Both the position numbers and the translations under genes were made by a program. The notes under the pieces are model-generated. The model had not been told where the DNA came from, made no database searches, and saw nothing but the letters and a program-made list of their open reading frames with translations. Below are positions 26,701-34,278 of a DNA stretch of 34,278 nucleotides, piece after piece. Source of the DNA: Bacteroidota bacterium (lineage in GTDB: Bacteria; Bacteroidota; Ignavibacteria; UBA10030); NCBI GenBank assembly GCA_025454835.1, contig JALONQ010000034.1, forward strand, positions 1-34,278. The letters are read 5' to 3'. Within the stretch, counting starts at the first letter, position 1. Each line of letters starts with the position of its first letter.

Positions 26701-29700
26701 CGTTGAACGACGCCCAGGGCGCTGTCGCCTCGGATGATGTAACGGTTTCCGGACAGCTGACGCTGACGAGTGGCGTGTTCTCCAGCACGGCCGATACCGT
26801 GATCATCGGCGCGAGCGGGTCTGTTTCGCGAACGACGGGACATGTCAACGGATACCTTCGAAAGACCGTGCCGACCGGGACCGATGTTCCCGTCTATTTC
26901 GAGCTGGGCGACGCGACCCGGTTCGCACCCGATTCCGTCGTCTTCTCCTCCGTCAGCCAGGGGGGCACGTTGACATCCCGCTCTGTCGGCGCCGAACATC
27001 CGCAGATCGCGACCTCGCCGCTCAACCTGACCGATAACGTGAACCGTTACTGGCAGTTCTACAACGACGGAGTTCTCTATTCCACGCACGCCACCACGTT
27101 CCGCTGGGATGCGGCCGATCAGGATCAGGCGGGGAACGAGTTGGGGTTTGCGACCGCCCGCTACGACGGTGCGGCATGGGATACAACGGCCTCCAGCAAC
27201 CATACGGCCACAAGCCTGCGGTCGGACGGAAACACGATCTTCGCCGAGTATGCCGTCGGCGGGACGACGCCGACGAATGCCTACCGCACGAGGGCGAGCG
27301 GCAACTGGAACGGCACGACCGTCTGGCAGTACTACCACGGTCCTTCAGGTACCTGGCGCGACACGACGGCCTTCCCGACCTCGACCGCCGGACTGATCAG
27401 CATTCGCTCGCCTCATGTCATTGCGGTCAGCGCCGGCGTCACGGTCGATCAGGTATTGATCGAATCTGGGGGACAGGTCACCGTGAACGCCGGACAGACC
27501 TTGACGATCGCGAACGGCGGCGGCACTGACCTGACGGTCTTGGGGACGCTTCGCATCGTGGGCAACGATTTGACCATCAATGCCGGCGCCACGATCGCCT
27601 TTGGAGCGGGCGGCCTCTATCAGCATGCCAAGCATGGCGGCAATATTCCGGTCGCCACATGGGACCCGGCTTCGACGGTCGAGATCGTCGGAGGTGCGGC
27701 TGCGGGCGCCACATTGCCGGGCAACAGGAATCAGGTGTTCGGCAACTTCACATGGAACTACACGACCCAGAATGCGGCCTTGGCGTTGGCGCTGCAACCC
27801 GCCACGATCACGGGTACGTATCGGGTCGTCTCGTCGGGATCCTCGAACGTTCGCCTGCTGAACAATACGACCACCGCTCTGACCATCGGGGGCGATCTGG
27901 TCATTCAGGGCGGCACCGTCCTCGGCAAGAATGCCGGGAACAACACGCAGCCGATCAATGTGGCCGGCGGGTATCAGCAATCAGGCGGAACCTTCACGAT
28001 CAGCGACGGCGCCGCGGACAATGTCAACCTGACTGTGTCGGGCGGCTTCACGAAGTCGGCCGGGACGCTGACGATCTCCACCCAGGCGGCTACGGACAAC
28101 CTGAATATTGCCGGGAACTTCAGCCACACGGGGGGCACGATCACCGAGACCTCTACCGGCACGGCCAACATCGTCTTCAATGGAACCGGCACCCAGACCC
28201 ATACGTCGGGCGGGACCGTCAGCAATCAGATCAACTTCTCCGTCTCCTCGGGCGCGACGCTCGACATGGGGACGAGCGTCATCACGGGCGGTGGTACATT
28301 CACGCTCGCCAACGGCGGCACACTGATCATTGGCTCGACCGACGGCATCACGGCAACGGGCGGAGGGGCCGTCGGCAATATTCAGGTGACGGGCACGAGG
28401 ACCTTCAACACCGGCGCGAACTATGTGTATCGCAACGCAATAGCGGCCCAAGTGACGGGAAGCGGCTTGCCGGCGACGGTGAACAAGCTCACGATCAACA
28501 ACGGGTCGGTGGGAGGCGTAAGCCTCACCGCGAACACTGCAGTCACTGACTCCTTGATCCTGACCGCCGGTCCCCTGACGCTGCCGGCCGGGCGCACGCT
28601 GACCATCACGAATGTGGTGGCCGTCGGGGCCGGTTCGCTCTCGAGCGATGCGACGGCGACCGTGGAGTACAACCGGGGATCGGCCGGTCAATCGGTGCTG
28701 AGCCTGGCTTACGGGAACCTGACGTTCTCCAACTTTGCCAAGATCCTGCCGTCGGGTGTCATGACGATCTCGGGCGCGTTCACGCCAGGCTCGGGTACGG
28801 GGCATGCGATCACCGGCAACACGGTCGAATTCAATGGAGCCGCGCAATCGATCCCCGCGTTCACCTACAACAAACTGCGCGTGTCGGGCAGCGGCCTGAA
28901 GACGGCGACGGGGAACCTGTCGGTCGCCGACTCGCTCATCGCCGTCTCCAGCGATACTCTCCGCGACGGCGGCTTCACGCTCACGTCCAAGGGGAACATT
29001 CTCCTGAACGTCCCGCACGGAGGGACCGGCCGCATCCTGATCACAGGGACGACCTCGACGCCGACGATCGCCGGAAGCGCGAGCTTCGCCAATCTGGAAC
29101 TTGACAACCTGACGTACGGCGCTTCGCTGAACGGCGGAATGACCGTGCGCGGCACGCTGACGTTGACGAAGGGCATCCTGCAGACCGGGAGCGATACGCT
29201 CTTCATGGCCCCGGGCGCGCTGGTCAGCCGTCCGGTCGGTGGCGGACACGTGCGCGGCTTCTTGTCGAAGATCGTGCCGGTCAACGCCTCGCCGCAGAAC
29301 GTGACGTTCGAAGTGGGTGACGCCGCCAGCTACGCTCCGGTCAGCCTCAACTTCACATCGGTCTCCGTGCAGGGCCGCGTCGCTGCGCGAACTCTCGGCG
29401 TGCAACATCCCGACGCTGTCAACTCGGGTCTCGACAGCTCGAAGGGGACCAACCGATATTGGACGCTCGTCAACAACGGCGTCGTCTTTTCGACCTTCAG
29501 CAGTACGCTCACATTCGTGAGCGGCGACATCGACGCCGGGGCGAATCCTGCCTTCTTCTTCGTGCGCCGCAAGTCGGGGAGCGTCTGGAGCGCCGCCACA
29601 AACAACACGCGGGCCTCCTTCTCGACCACGGGTTCCCCCTGGACCGGCTTCGGGGACTTCGTGACCGGCGAGCTCAACGCCATCGTCTACTGGACGGGTG

Positions 29701-32700
29701 CGGCCGGAACGGCGAACTGGGGTGATGCGCTCAACTGGAGCTCGCTCAGCCTTCCGACGGCGGGCAACGACGTCTACTTCACGACGACCGACACCGTGCT
29801 CGTCAATGTTGCGGCCATCGCCCGCAAGTTCGTGATGGAGCACGACAGTGTCCTCTTCCGCATGGTCGACAGCACGCTCACGCTGTCTGACAGCCTCGTG
29901 ATCCGGGGTGGCGAATTCAGGACCGAACGCGATTCGCTGCCATACGCCCCATTCTACGGGCTCACGGGAGGCGTCGTGCACTACGCCCGGACCTCGGGCA
30001 CGCAATACGTCCGCAACACACCCCACTTCGACATCCGATTCAGCGGTGCCGGTTCGAAGGTCATCAGTTCGGCCTTCACCGCCGACCGCAACATGACCAT
30101 CGATGCCGGCGCTCCCGTGACGGTGGCGGATGCCGGTGTGCAGGTCGGAGGGAACTTCACAAACAACGGATCGTTGACGGCGGGGACCGGCACGTACACA
30201 TTCAGCGGAAGCGGCGTCACGCTCGGCGGTTCAAGCATCACGACGCTGGCCAATGCCACGGTCACGGGTTCGGCGACACAAACGGCCCGCCTCACGGTCA
30301 CCGGTTCCGTCTCGGGCGCCGGCTCGCTGACCAACGGGACCAATGCCACGTTGCGGGTGGCGGGTGGCGTCACGGTCGGCACGTTCACGGCAACGGCGGC
30401 GGGCAACACCGTGGAGTACAACGGTGCGGCCCAGGCGGTCCGTGCTACCGCCTATGATCGGCTCCTCCTGTCGACGGGAGGTACGAAGACCGCCGGCGGC
30501 TCGTTCGCCGTGCAGGATAGTCTCGAGATCGCGTCAACCGTGACATTCGCCGACGGCGGGTTCACGATCACGGCGCAAGCGAGCGTGGTGAACGCCGGCA
30601 CCCATTCGGGCTCGGGTTCGATCCGACTGTCGTCGGGCGTCGTCGCTCATCCGGTGAGCGGGGCCGGGACGTTCAGCAACCTCGAATTGAACGACGCGAA
30701 CGGGGCCACGCTCGCGGGTTCCGTGACGACGATCTCAGGCACGCTCACGCTGACGAACGGCCTCCTGACGATCCCAGGTGCCTCCGATACGCTGAGCATT
30801 GGCTCCGGCGGCTCGATCGTCCGTGCGTCCGGCCACGTCGTCGGCACGCTCCGACGCTATGTCGCGTCGGGCGGGTCGAGCATCCTGTATCCCGTCGGGA
30901 CGGCAATCGGCTATCAGCCGGTCCGGCTGCAGTTCGCGTCGGTGACGACGCCGGGCTTCGTGAGCGTGTCGCGGCGGCCGAATGAGCATCCGAACATCGG
31001 AGACCCGACTTCGGTGGCCGATTCGACGAAGAACGTGAACGCTTGGTGGCGATTGGTTCCCAACGGCATCGTACTCGGCGGCAACTTCACCGCGACATTT
31101 GCGTTCGCGAACCCGGCGGAACTCGACGCCGGCGTCTCGCCGACGAGTTCGAACTTCATCGGGCATCGGTGGAGCGGTTCGGCCTGGTCCCTGCCCACGG
31201 TCGGCGACCGGTCGGCCGACAGCACGCGTCTCGACGGGCTGACGGCTTTCGGCGACTTCGTGTTGGCTGACCTTCTCGCCGCCACGATCACCGTGACGAC
31301 AAGCGGCGGTTGGGCCAGCCCGGCCACGTGGCCCGGCGGACGGATCCCGGGGGCCCTCGATACGGTGGTGATCCCGAGTCCATTCACGATCACGCTCGAC
31401 ACCAACGCGACCCTGGCGCAACTTGTGATCCAGACGGGGGGTACGTTCAACGGCGGCACTGACACGCTGACGCTCACGGGCAACCTCACGCTCGACGGAA
31501 CCTGGTCCGGCGGCGGGCTCATCGTCATGACGACGCCGGTCGACACGATCCGCGGCACGGGCTCGACGAGCGGAACGGCCACGCTTCTCATCGATGCGAC
31601 ATCCGTCGTCCATCCGACGGCCGACCTGACGCTCTACGCCGTAACGGTGGCCAACGGTGACACGCTCCGCAACCTCGGAAGCGTGACCGTGACGACGCTG
31701 GATGGTGCAGGGGTTGGAGCGGTGTTCGTGAACGGCGCGACTGCGACGCTGACGATCACGGGGTCGGTCATGTCGACGGGGACGCTCGACGCCTCGGCGA
31801 GTCCCAACTCCGTCATCTACGACAGTCCGAACTCACAGACGATCATCGCCGCCCAGTACCACAACCTGACGATCTCCGGCGCCCGGACCGTCAACACCGT
31901 CACGCTGGAGACGGGCACGATCGGCGTGGCCGGCGCCTTCACGCCTTCCGCGACATACACGTCGGGCAGTTACCTTGCCGCCGGTGACACTCTCGCCTTC
32001 AACGGGACGGGGGCGCAGTTCATTCCCGCCTTCCAGTACGGAACGCTTCGCCTCGACAACAACCGCACGATCAACAACATCACCTTCGACCCGGACGGGA
32101 CGATCGCGATCGGCGAGGCCTTCATCCCCAGCGCGAGCTTCAGTTCCGGTGATTATGTGACGACGTCGAGCAACATCCGGTTCAACGGGGCGGGGGCGCA
32201 GAGCATTCCGACGTTCGCCTACGAGAACCTCGAGGTGGACGGCGGCGGCGTGAAGACCCTGGCTGCTTCGACCACGGTCGGCGATTCGCTCGCGGTGCTC
32301 GCGGCCACCCTGGACCTCGGCACCCTGACGGCGAACCGGGCGACCAGCGGCGGTGCGCTCGTGGTGGCGTCGGGGGCCACGCTGCGTGTGGGCGGTTCCG
32401 CCGGCGGAGAACCGGGGAGTAACTTCCCGACGAACTACGCCTCCGTCCAGCTCAACGGGGCCGTGGACTATAACGGCACCGGAGCGCAGACCGTCGCACC
32501 TCTCCACTACCACGACCTCGTTCTCAGCGGTACCCGCGGGACCAACAACGTCACCCTTCCGGCCGACACGGTCTTTGTCGCCGGCGCCTTCACCGCTTCG
32601 GCGGCCTTCACGAGCGGCTCCTACGTCACGACGAACAACACCTTTGCCTACGACGGCAGCGCCACGCAGACCGTTGCGGCCCCCTTTGCCTACTACAACC

Positions 32701-33407
32701 TGACGTTCGCCGGCAACCGCGGCGCCGGGACTGTCACACTGGCGGCCGACACGGTCCGCGTCGCAAACATCTTCGACCCGCTGGCGACGTTCACCACCGG
32801 CGGGTATAGCGTCGCCTCCAACACCTTCGACTTCGACGGCACGGGGGCGCAGACCGTCCCGGCCTTCCAGTATTTCAACCTCCGCATTTCGGGCAATCGC
32901 GGAGCGAACTCGGTGACGCTGGCCGGGTCCGATACGGTCCACGTTGCCGGTACCTTCGCTCCGCTCGCATCGTTCGCCGGCGGCTCCTACGTGACGACGG
33001 GGAGCTCCTTCGACTACAATGCCGCCGGCGCCCAGGCGGTCGCGGCCTTCGACTATCGATCGCTGACTTTGAGCGGCAGCGGCGTCAAGACGCTGGCCGC
33101 CGGTACCACCCGGATCGCAGCAGACCTGACGCTGGCCGGCTCGGCCTCCGTCAACGCCGTCGCGAACAGTACCACGATCGAATACAATGGCTCGGCGACA
33201 CAATCTGTGGCCGGTGTCGCCTATTACGCGCTCACGTTCAATAACAGCGGCGTCAAGACCCTGAGTGCCTCGGCCTCGACGGCCTCGACGACGACGATCG
33301 CTGCCGCCTCGACCTTCCGCATCACGGCGGCGGGTTCGATGCTGTTTGGCGCCGACATTGAGAACGACGGCATTTTCCAGAATGAAGGAACCATCACCGT
33401 GCCCTGA
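23736..33407 (+). CDS. giant secreted modular beta-repeat protein (3223 residues)
   Basis: The start is GTG, giving a signal peptide (about 1-25, ending VSAQ). An N-terminal beta-sandwich-like domain (about 27-265) precedes an FN3 domain (about 268-352). The rest is three large blocks plus a fourth partial block. Blocks begin with a G8-like module (SG.W....TW..G..P) near 24809, 27292, 29686 and 31294. They contain filament-like strands with the core (F/Y)NG.GAQ(T/S)(V/I)PAF.Y.NL, and close with a module beginning HV.G.L.K.V at residues 1036, 1838 and 2367 and ending NRYW...N.G. The last 500 residues repeat every 60-61 residues. Composition is Thr/Ser/Gly/Ala/Val-rich with almost no Cys. No anchor, barrel or type IX secretion C-terminal domain is seen. 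It is probably an adhesin or surface-layer protein. Confidence 0.9.
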   Translation: MIRRSSIALLFFCLALGATSIVSAQGSVANYAVTRTTGITYQSIAATGTSVTSWRNTAGGTLQDDNRSFPQPIGFDFWYNGTSHTTFSVSTNGFIDFSSNTANGTGTNAFGYANAAFSGTTAAAGTWLTLAPIYDDLTTQGATDPLGNGVKYQVSGTAPYRVLTVEWINLAVFGNTSPSLNFQVKLYESTGIIEFVYGTMTVGTGWTPSYSSGINDSVTAAILAADLLTQQTANTATFSNTVQNNLATVPQTNSRIRFSPPVPRRPSNLTISGITGSSMQLNWTDVATNEVRYAIFRSTDGVEYDLVSQLTPNSATTTATGLLGSTLYYWRVIPVTEGNVDSAAAASDTTLQPSTFVSQQSGLWSSTSTWLGGVVPTTNANVIIDSSHAVTLDASPTVNTLTVGQGSRATLLFGNNATARTLTLVGDLIVSDSARFVANAASLTSSHLVTTSGNILNNGTLDFEPSGTSRVQAQFTKAGSQTISGSGDTTRFYLVVLSMGASSSNTLDVFSTDFRTGGSGFLTIQNGTFKFASPRSITPFTTATTVPLSGGLWVANPSAVVSTTGGSLTVQGLIRVTSGRLVIGSAADHSLISNGATVTVEGGTLAIAGRFDRFNVAATTRLSMSGGELRVPTIGSTSTTNAPFMMDVVGSQFDWSGGRIIIEREGGTGANDLGYVNTGSSTWSVVGGTLQIGSSSTPAVQTMSINTNIPVFDLVDSSANATARLLTNPLTVRNDVLIAAGTLNANNLNMTVKRNWTNAGTFTPGTATVTFDSTLAQTITDATGETFNNLTINKPSGTITQSGHVTVTGTMSVTSGIYNVGSDTLTLNGAFTLSDSLLATSGTVGYQQAGAGQAVRAAVYRDLVFAGGTKVLPATGAVEVKGTFAPGAASGHTITGSTIAFTGASQSIPAFRFNNLSVTGTAPTLAATDTVTGALNVGGSTTLNLGANNLVVNGNATNAGSITGTGQVVLAGGSSPHALGGTGTYVRLTLNDAQGAVASDDVTVSGQLTLTSGVFSSTADTVIIGASGSVSRTTGHVNGYLRKTVPTGTDVPVYFELGDATRFAPDSVVFSSVSQGGTLTSRSVGAEHPQIATSPLNLTDNVNRYWQFYNDGVLYSTHATTFRWDAADQDQAGNELGFATARYDGAAWDTTASSNHTATSLRSDGNTIFAEYAVGGTTPTNAYRTRASGNWNGTTVWQYYHGPSGTWRDTTAFPTSTAGLISIRSPHVIAVSAGVTVDQVLIESGGQVTVNAGQTLTIANGGGTDLTVLGTLRIVGNDLTINAGATIAFGAGGLYQHAKHGGNIPVATWDPASTVEIVGGAAAGATLPGNRNQVFGNFTWNYTTQNAALALALQPATITGTYRVVSSGSSNVRLLNNTTTALTIGGDLVIQGGTVLGKNAGNNTQPINVAGGYQQSGGTFTISDGAADNVNLTVSGGFTKSAGTLTISTQAATDNLNIAGNFSHTGGTITETSTGTANIVFNGTGTQTHTSGGTVSNQINFSVSSGATLDMGTSVITGGGTFTLANGGTLIIGSTDGITATGGGAVGNIQVTGTRTFNTGANYVYRNAIAAQVTGSGLPATVNKLTINNGSVGGVSLTANTAVTDSLILTAGPLTLPAGRTLTITNVVAVGAGSLSSDATATVEYNRGSAGQSVLSLAYGNLTFSNFAKILPSGVMTISGAFTPGSGTGHAITGNTVEFNGAAQSIPAFTYNKLRVSGSGLKTATGNLSVADSLIAVSSDTLRDGGFTLTSKGNILLNVPHGGTGRILITGTTSTPTIAGSASFANLELDNLTYGASLNGGMTVRGTLTLTKGILQTGSDTLFMAPGALVSRPVGGGHVRGFLSKIVPVNASPQNVTFEVGDAASYAPVSLNFTSVSVQGRVAARTLGVQHPDAVNSGLDSSKGTNRYWTLVNNGVVFSTFSSTLTFVSGDIDAGANPAFFFVRRKSGSVWSAATNNTRASFSTTGSPWTGFGDFVTGELNAIVYWTGAAGTANWGDALNWSSLSLPTAGNDVYFTTTDTVLVNVAAIARKFVMEHDSVLFRMVDSTLTLSDSLVIRGGEFRTERDSLPYAPFYGLTGGVVHYARTSGTQYVRNTPHFDIRFSGAGSKVISSAFTADRNMTIDAGAPVTVADAGVQVGGNFTNNGSLTAGTGTYTFSGSGVTLGGSSITTLANATVTGSATQTARLTVTGSVSGAGSLTNGTNATLRVAGGVTVGTFTATAAGNTVEYNGAAQAVRATAYDRLLLSTGGTKTAGGSFAVQDSLEIASTVTFADGGFTITAQASVVNAGTHSGSGSIRLSSGVVAHPVSGAGTFSNLELNDANGATLAGSVTTISGTLTLTNGLLTIPGASDTLSIGSGGSIVRASGHVVGTLRRYVASGGSSILYPVGTAIGYQPVRLQFASVTTPGFVSVSRRPNEHPNIGDPTSVADSTKNVNAWWRLVPNGIVLGGNFTATFAFANPAELDAGVSPTSSNFIGHRWSGSAWSLPTVGDRSADSTRLDGLTAFGDFVLADLLAATITVTTSGGWASPATWPGGRIPGALDTVVIPSPFTITLDTNATLAQLVIQTGGTFNGGTDTLTLTGNLTLDGTWSGGGLIVMTTPVDTIRGTGSTSGTATLLIDATSVVHPTADLTLYAVTVANGDTLRNLGSVTVTTLDGAGVGAVFVNGATATLTITGSVMSTGTLDASASPNSVIYDSPNSQTIIAAQYHNLTISGARTVNTVTLETGTIGVAGAFTPSATYTSGSYLAAGDTLAFNGTGAQFIPAFQYGTLRLDNNRTINNITFDPDGTIAIGEAFIPSASFSSGDYVTTSSNIRFNGAGAQSIPTFAYENLEVDGGGVKTLAASTTVGDSLAVLAATLDLGTLTANRATSGGALVVASGATLRVGGSAGGEPGSNFPTNYASVQLNGAVDYNGTGAQTVAPLHYHDLVLSGTRGTNNVTLPADTVFVAGAFTASAAFTSGSYVTTNNTFAYDGSATQTVAAPFAYYNLTFAGNRGAGTVTLAADTVRVANIFDPLATFTTGGYSVASNTFDFDGTGAQTVPAFQYFNLRISGNRGANSVTLAGSDTVHVAGTFAPLASFAGGSYVTTGSSFDYNAAGAQAVAAFDYRSLTLSGSGVKTLAAGTTRIAADLTLAGSASVNAVANSTTIEYNGSATQSVAGVAYYALTFNNSGVKTLSASASTASTTTIAAASTFRITAAGSMLFGADIENDGIFQNEGTITVP
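31811..33224 (+). repeat. protein-level tandem repeats of about 180-183 bp in the giant gene
   Basis: The core (F/Y)(N/D)G.GAQ(T/S)(V/I)..F.Y..L recurs with starts near 31811, 31992, 32175, 32463, 32643, 32826, 33009 and 33177. Most intervals are 180-183 bases (60-61 codons), with one longer interval of 288. Copies share amino-acid pattern more than exact bases. Between cores, a DTV.VAG.F.P.A.F..G.YV.T segment also recurs. Confidence 0.85.
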
Positions 33408-33434
33408 GGGCCGGGAGGACACCATGAATAGCAG

Positions 33435-33466
33435 ATCCATCATCCATTCACTCATCCACATCCATC
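33435..33466 (+). repeat. ATCCA microrepeat before the last gene
   Basis: Four ATCCA copies lie at 33435, 33442, 33454 and 33460, in the 73-bp spacer just before AAAGGAG (33467-33473), the ribosome-binding site of the last gene. Confidence 0.55.
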
Positions 33467-33480
33467 AAAGGAGCAGCACC

Positions 33481-34278
33481 ATGAAGCACAACACGTTTCC
33501 TTCGCGCACGCTGGCGACGTTGGCCCTGGTCGGACTGACGGTTGCGAGCCTTTCTGCCCAGAATCTCCGGAACCGTGGCACCATCGTGAATACGGGGACG
33601 GCGACCTACAACAGCATCACCAATCACCGCACGGGCACCGGCGGCACCATTGTCAATCGAGGCACCCTGAATTCGAACACCACGTTCGTCAACGGCGACG
33701 GTGCCACGGCTCTCGGTCGGGTCCGTAACTACGTTGGCGGCACCGGGGCCGGAACCGTTCGCGTCACGACTAACTGGAGCAACGGCGGCGGCACATTCGA
33801 CAACGATAGTTTGGGTGGCGGAACCTTCGTCGGCCGACTGCGCATCGGCGGCACGGCCACGGCGACGGGTACGTTCGACACCGATAGCGGAGCGGTGGAG
33901 TATTTCGGGAGCGGGGCGCAGACCATCGTCAGGGCGAGGTATGGCGCTTTGATCGCGTCGGGCAGCAATGTCAAGACGGTGTCCGACACGGTGGTTGTTC
34001 GGGATTCGCTTCGCATCGCGTCGGGGTCGACGCTGCAGTTGGACGCAACGACCGATACGCTGGCGATCCTGAGCGCGACCAACACCAACGCGGGCACGTT
34101 CACTGCGACGTCGGGTGCCGTGAACTATGGCGCCGATGCGGACCAGACGGTCTTTGGCGGCCAGTATCAGCGGCTGTATCTGTCGGGTTCGTCGGCGGCG
34201 CGGTCGAAGACCAGCACGTCGGGCCTGAGCTTCGTGGCCTCCGGTTCGTTGAGCGTGGGTGCGAACGACACGCTGGTG
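33481..34278 (+). CDS. second secreted beta-repeat protein (partial, runs off the window)
   Basis: The frame is open for 266 codons to the right edge with no stop. ATG 33481 has AAAGGAG seven bases upstream and gives a clear signal peptide (about 1-27, hydrophobic TLATLALVGLTVASLSAQ). An in-frame ATG at 33424, with GGGAGG five bases upstream, would add 19 residues before it. The mature part starts with short N.GTI.N.GT repeats, then shows the core VEYFGSGAQTIVRARYGAL and VNYGADADQTVFGGQYQRL, the same motif as in the giant protein just upstream. It is probably a paralogous surface or secreted protein, 73 bases downstream and likely in the same transcript. Confidence 0.85.
   Translation, partial: MKHNTFPSRTLATLALVGLTVASLSAQNLRNRGTIVNTGTATYNSITNHRTGTGGTIVNRGTLNSNTTFVNGDGATALGRVRNYVGGTGAGTVRVTTNWSNGGGTFDNDSLGGGTFVGRLRIGGTATATGTFDTDSGAVEYFGSGAQTIVRARYGALIASGSNVKTVSDTVVVRDSLRIASGSTLQLDATTDTLAILSATNTNAGTFTATSGAVNYGADADQTVFGGQYQRLYLSGSSAARSKTSTSGLSFVASGSLSVGANDTLV

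Noticed and set aside
24510-27338. A 942-codon open frame on the minus strand opposite the giant secreted protein
   Set aside because: It is an Arg/Asp-rich shadow produced by the biased codons of the repeat gene. The plus-strand frame has a signal peptide, FN3 domain and internal protein repeats.
27981-30026. A 681-codon minus-strand open frame in the giant gene
   Set aside because: Same reason: antisense of Thr/Ser/Gly-rich repeats seldom gives stops. The composition is Arg/Asp/Glu noise with no domain.
23736-33407. Classical type V autotransporter
   Set aside because: There is no C-terminal beta-barrel; the chain ends in the repeat region.
31833-33461. A 542-codon minus-strand open frame over the 60-residue repeats
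   Set aside because: It repeats only because the plus-strand repeats do, and it shows no signal, motif or ribosome-binding site.

Overview
The window is GC-rich, densely coded bacterial chromosome. The gene set suggests a deep-branching member of the Bacteroidota/Chlorobi/Ignavibacteria (FCB) group. This is inferred from an efp-accB-accC cluster, a psd-pssA pair, a DUF1343/NamZ-type lipid-free secreted muramidase, a four-helix-bundle (23S rRNA IVP-type) protein, and very large secreted beta-repeat proteins with FN3 and G8-like modules. No rRNA, tRNA, CRISPR array, insertion sequence or phage gene was recognised, and I could not fix the taxon by reading alone.

Layout. 1-9.2 kb holds plus-strand housekeeping genes: 2-oxoacid dehydrogenase E2, lipoyl synthase (lipA), phosphatidylserine decarboxylase and synthase (psd, pssA), purS-purQ, tatA, gatA, sucD, ndk and a NUDIX hydrolase. 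The spacers here carry short tandem arrays, several with an exact 7-bp period but a different consensus at each site. 9.2-13.7 kb holds a minus-strand four-helix-bundle protein, a plus-strand DUF1343 (NamZ-like) secreted protein, and a minus-strand reverse-transsulfuration pair (cystathionine beta-synthase, then a cystathionine gamma-lyase/synthase). 14-16.3 kb is a three-gene operon of minor-pilin-like proteins in a PilV-PilW-PilX-like order, closed by a strong terminator. 16.4-19.5 kb is efp-accB-accC (with a promoter candidate) and gcvH. 19.5-23.7 kb is signalling: a PAS-GAF histidine kinase, an overlapping NarL-type regulator, a terminator, then two receiver-only proteins. 23.7-34.3 kb is one 3223-residue secreted repeat protein followed by a second secreted protein with the same repeat core, which runs off the window.

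How the parts fit. E2, LipA and GcvH all use lipoate; E2 and SucD act around the TCA cycle; EF-P, AccB and AccC form a translation/fatty-acid operon. The kinase, its regulator and the receiver-only paralogues lie directly upstream of the giant surface or secreted proteins, so a surface-behaviour circuit is plausible but not shown. The observations most worth a second look are the 7-bp-period spacer arrays, the receiver-only/giant-protein locus, the pilin-like triad without recognisable class III leaders, an in-frame loss of the glycine-rich PLP-phosphate loop in the cystathionine beta-synthase, an EF-P with Asn at the loop tip, and a lysine-rich tail on SucD.
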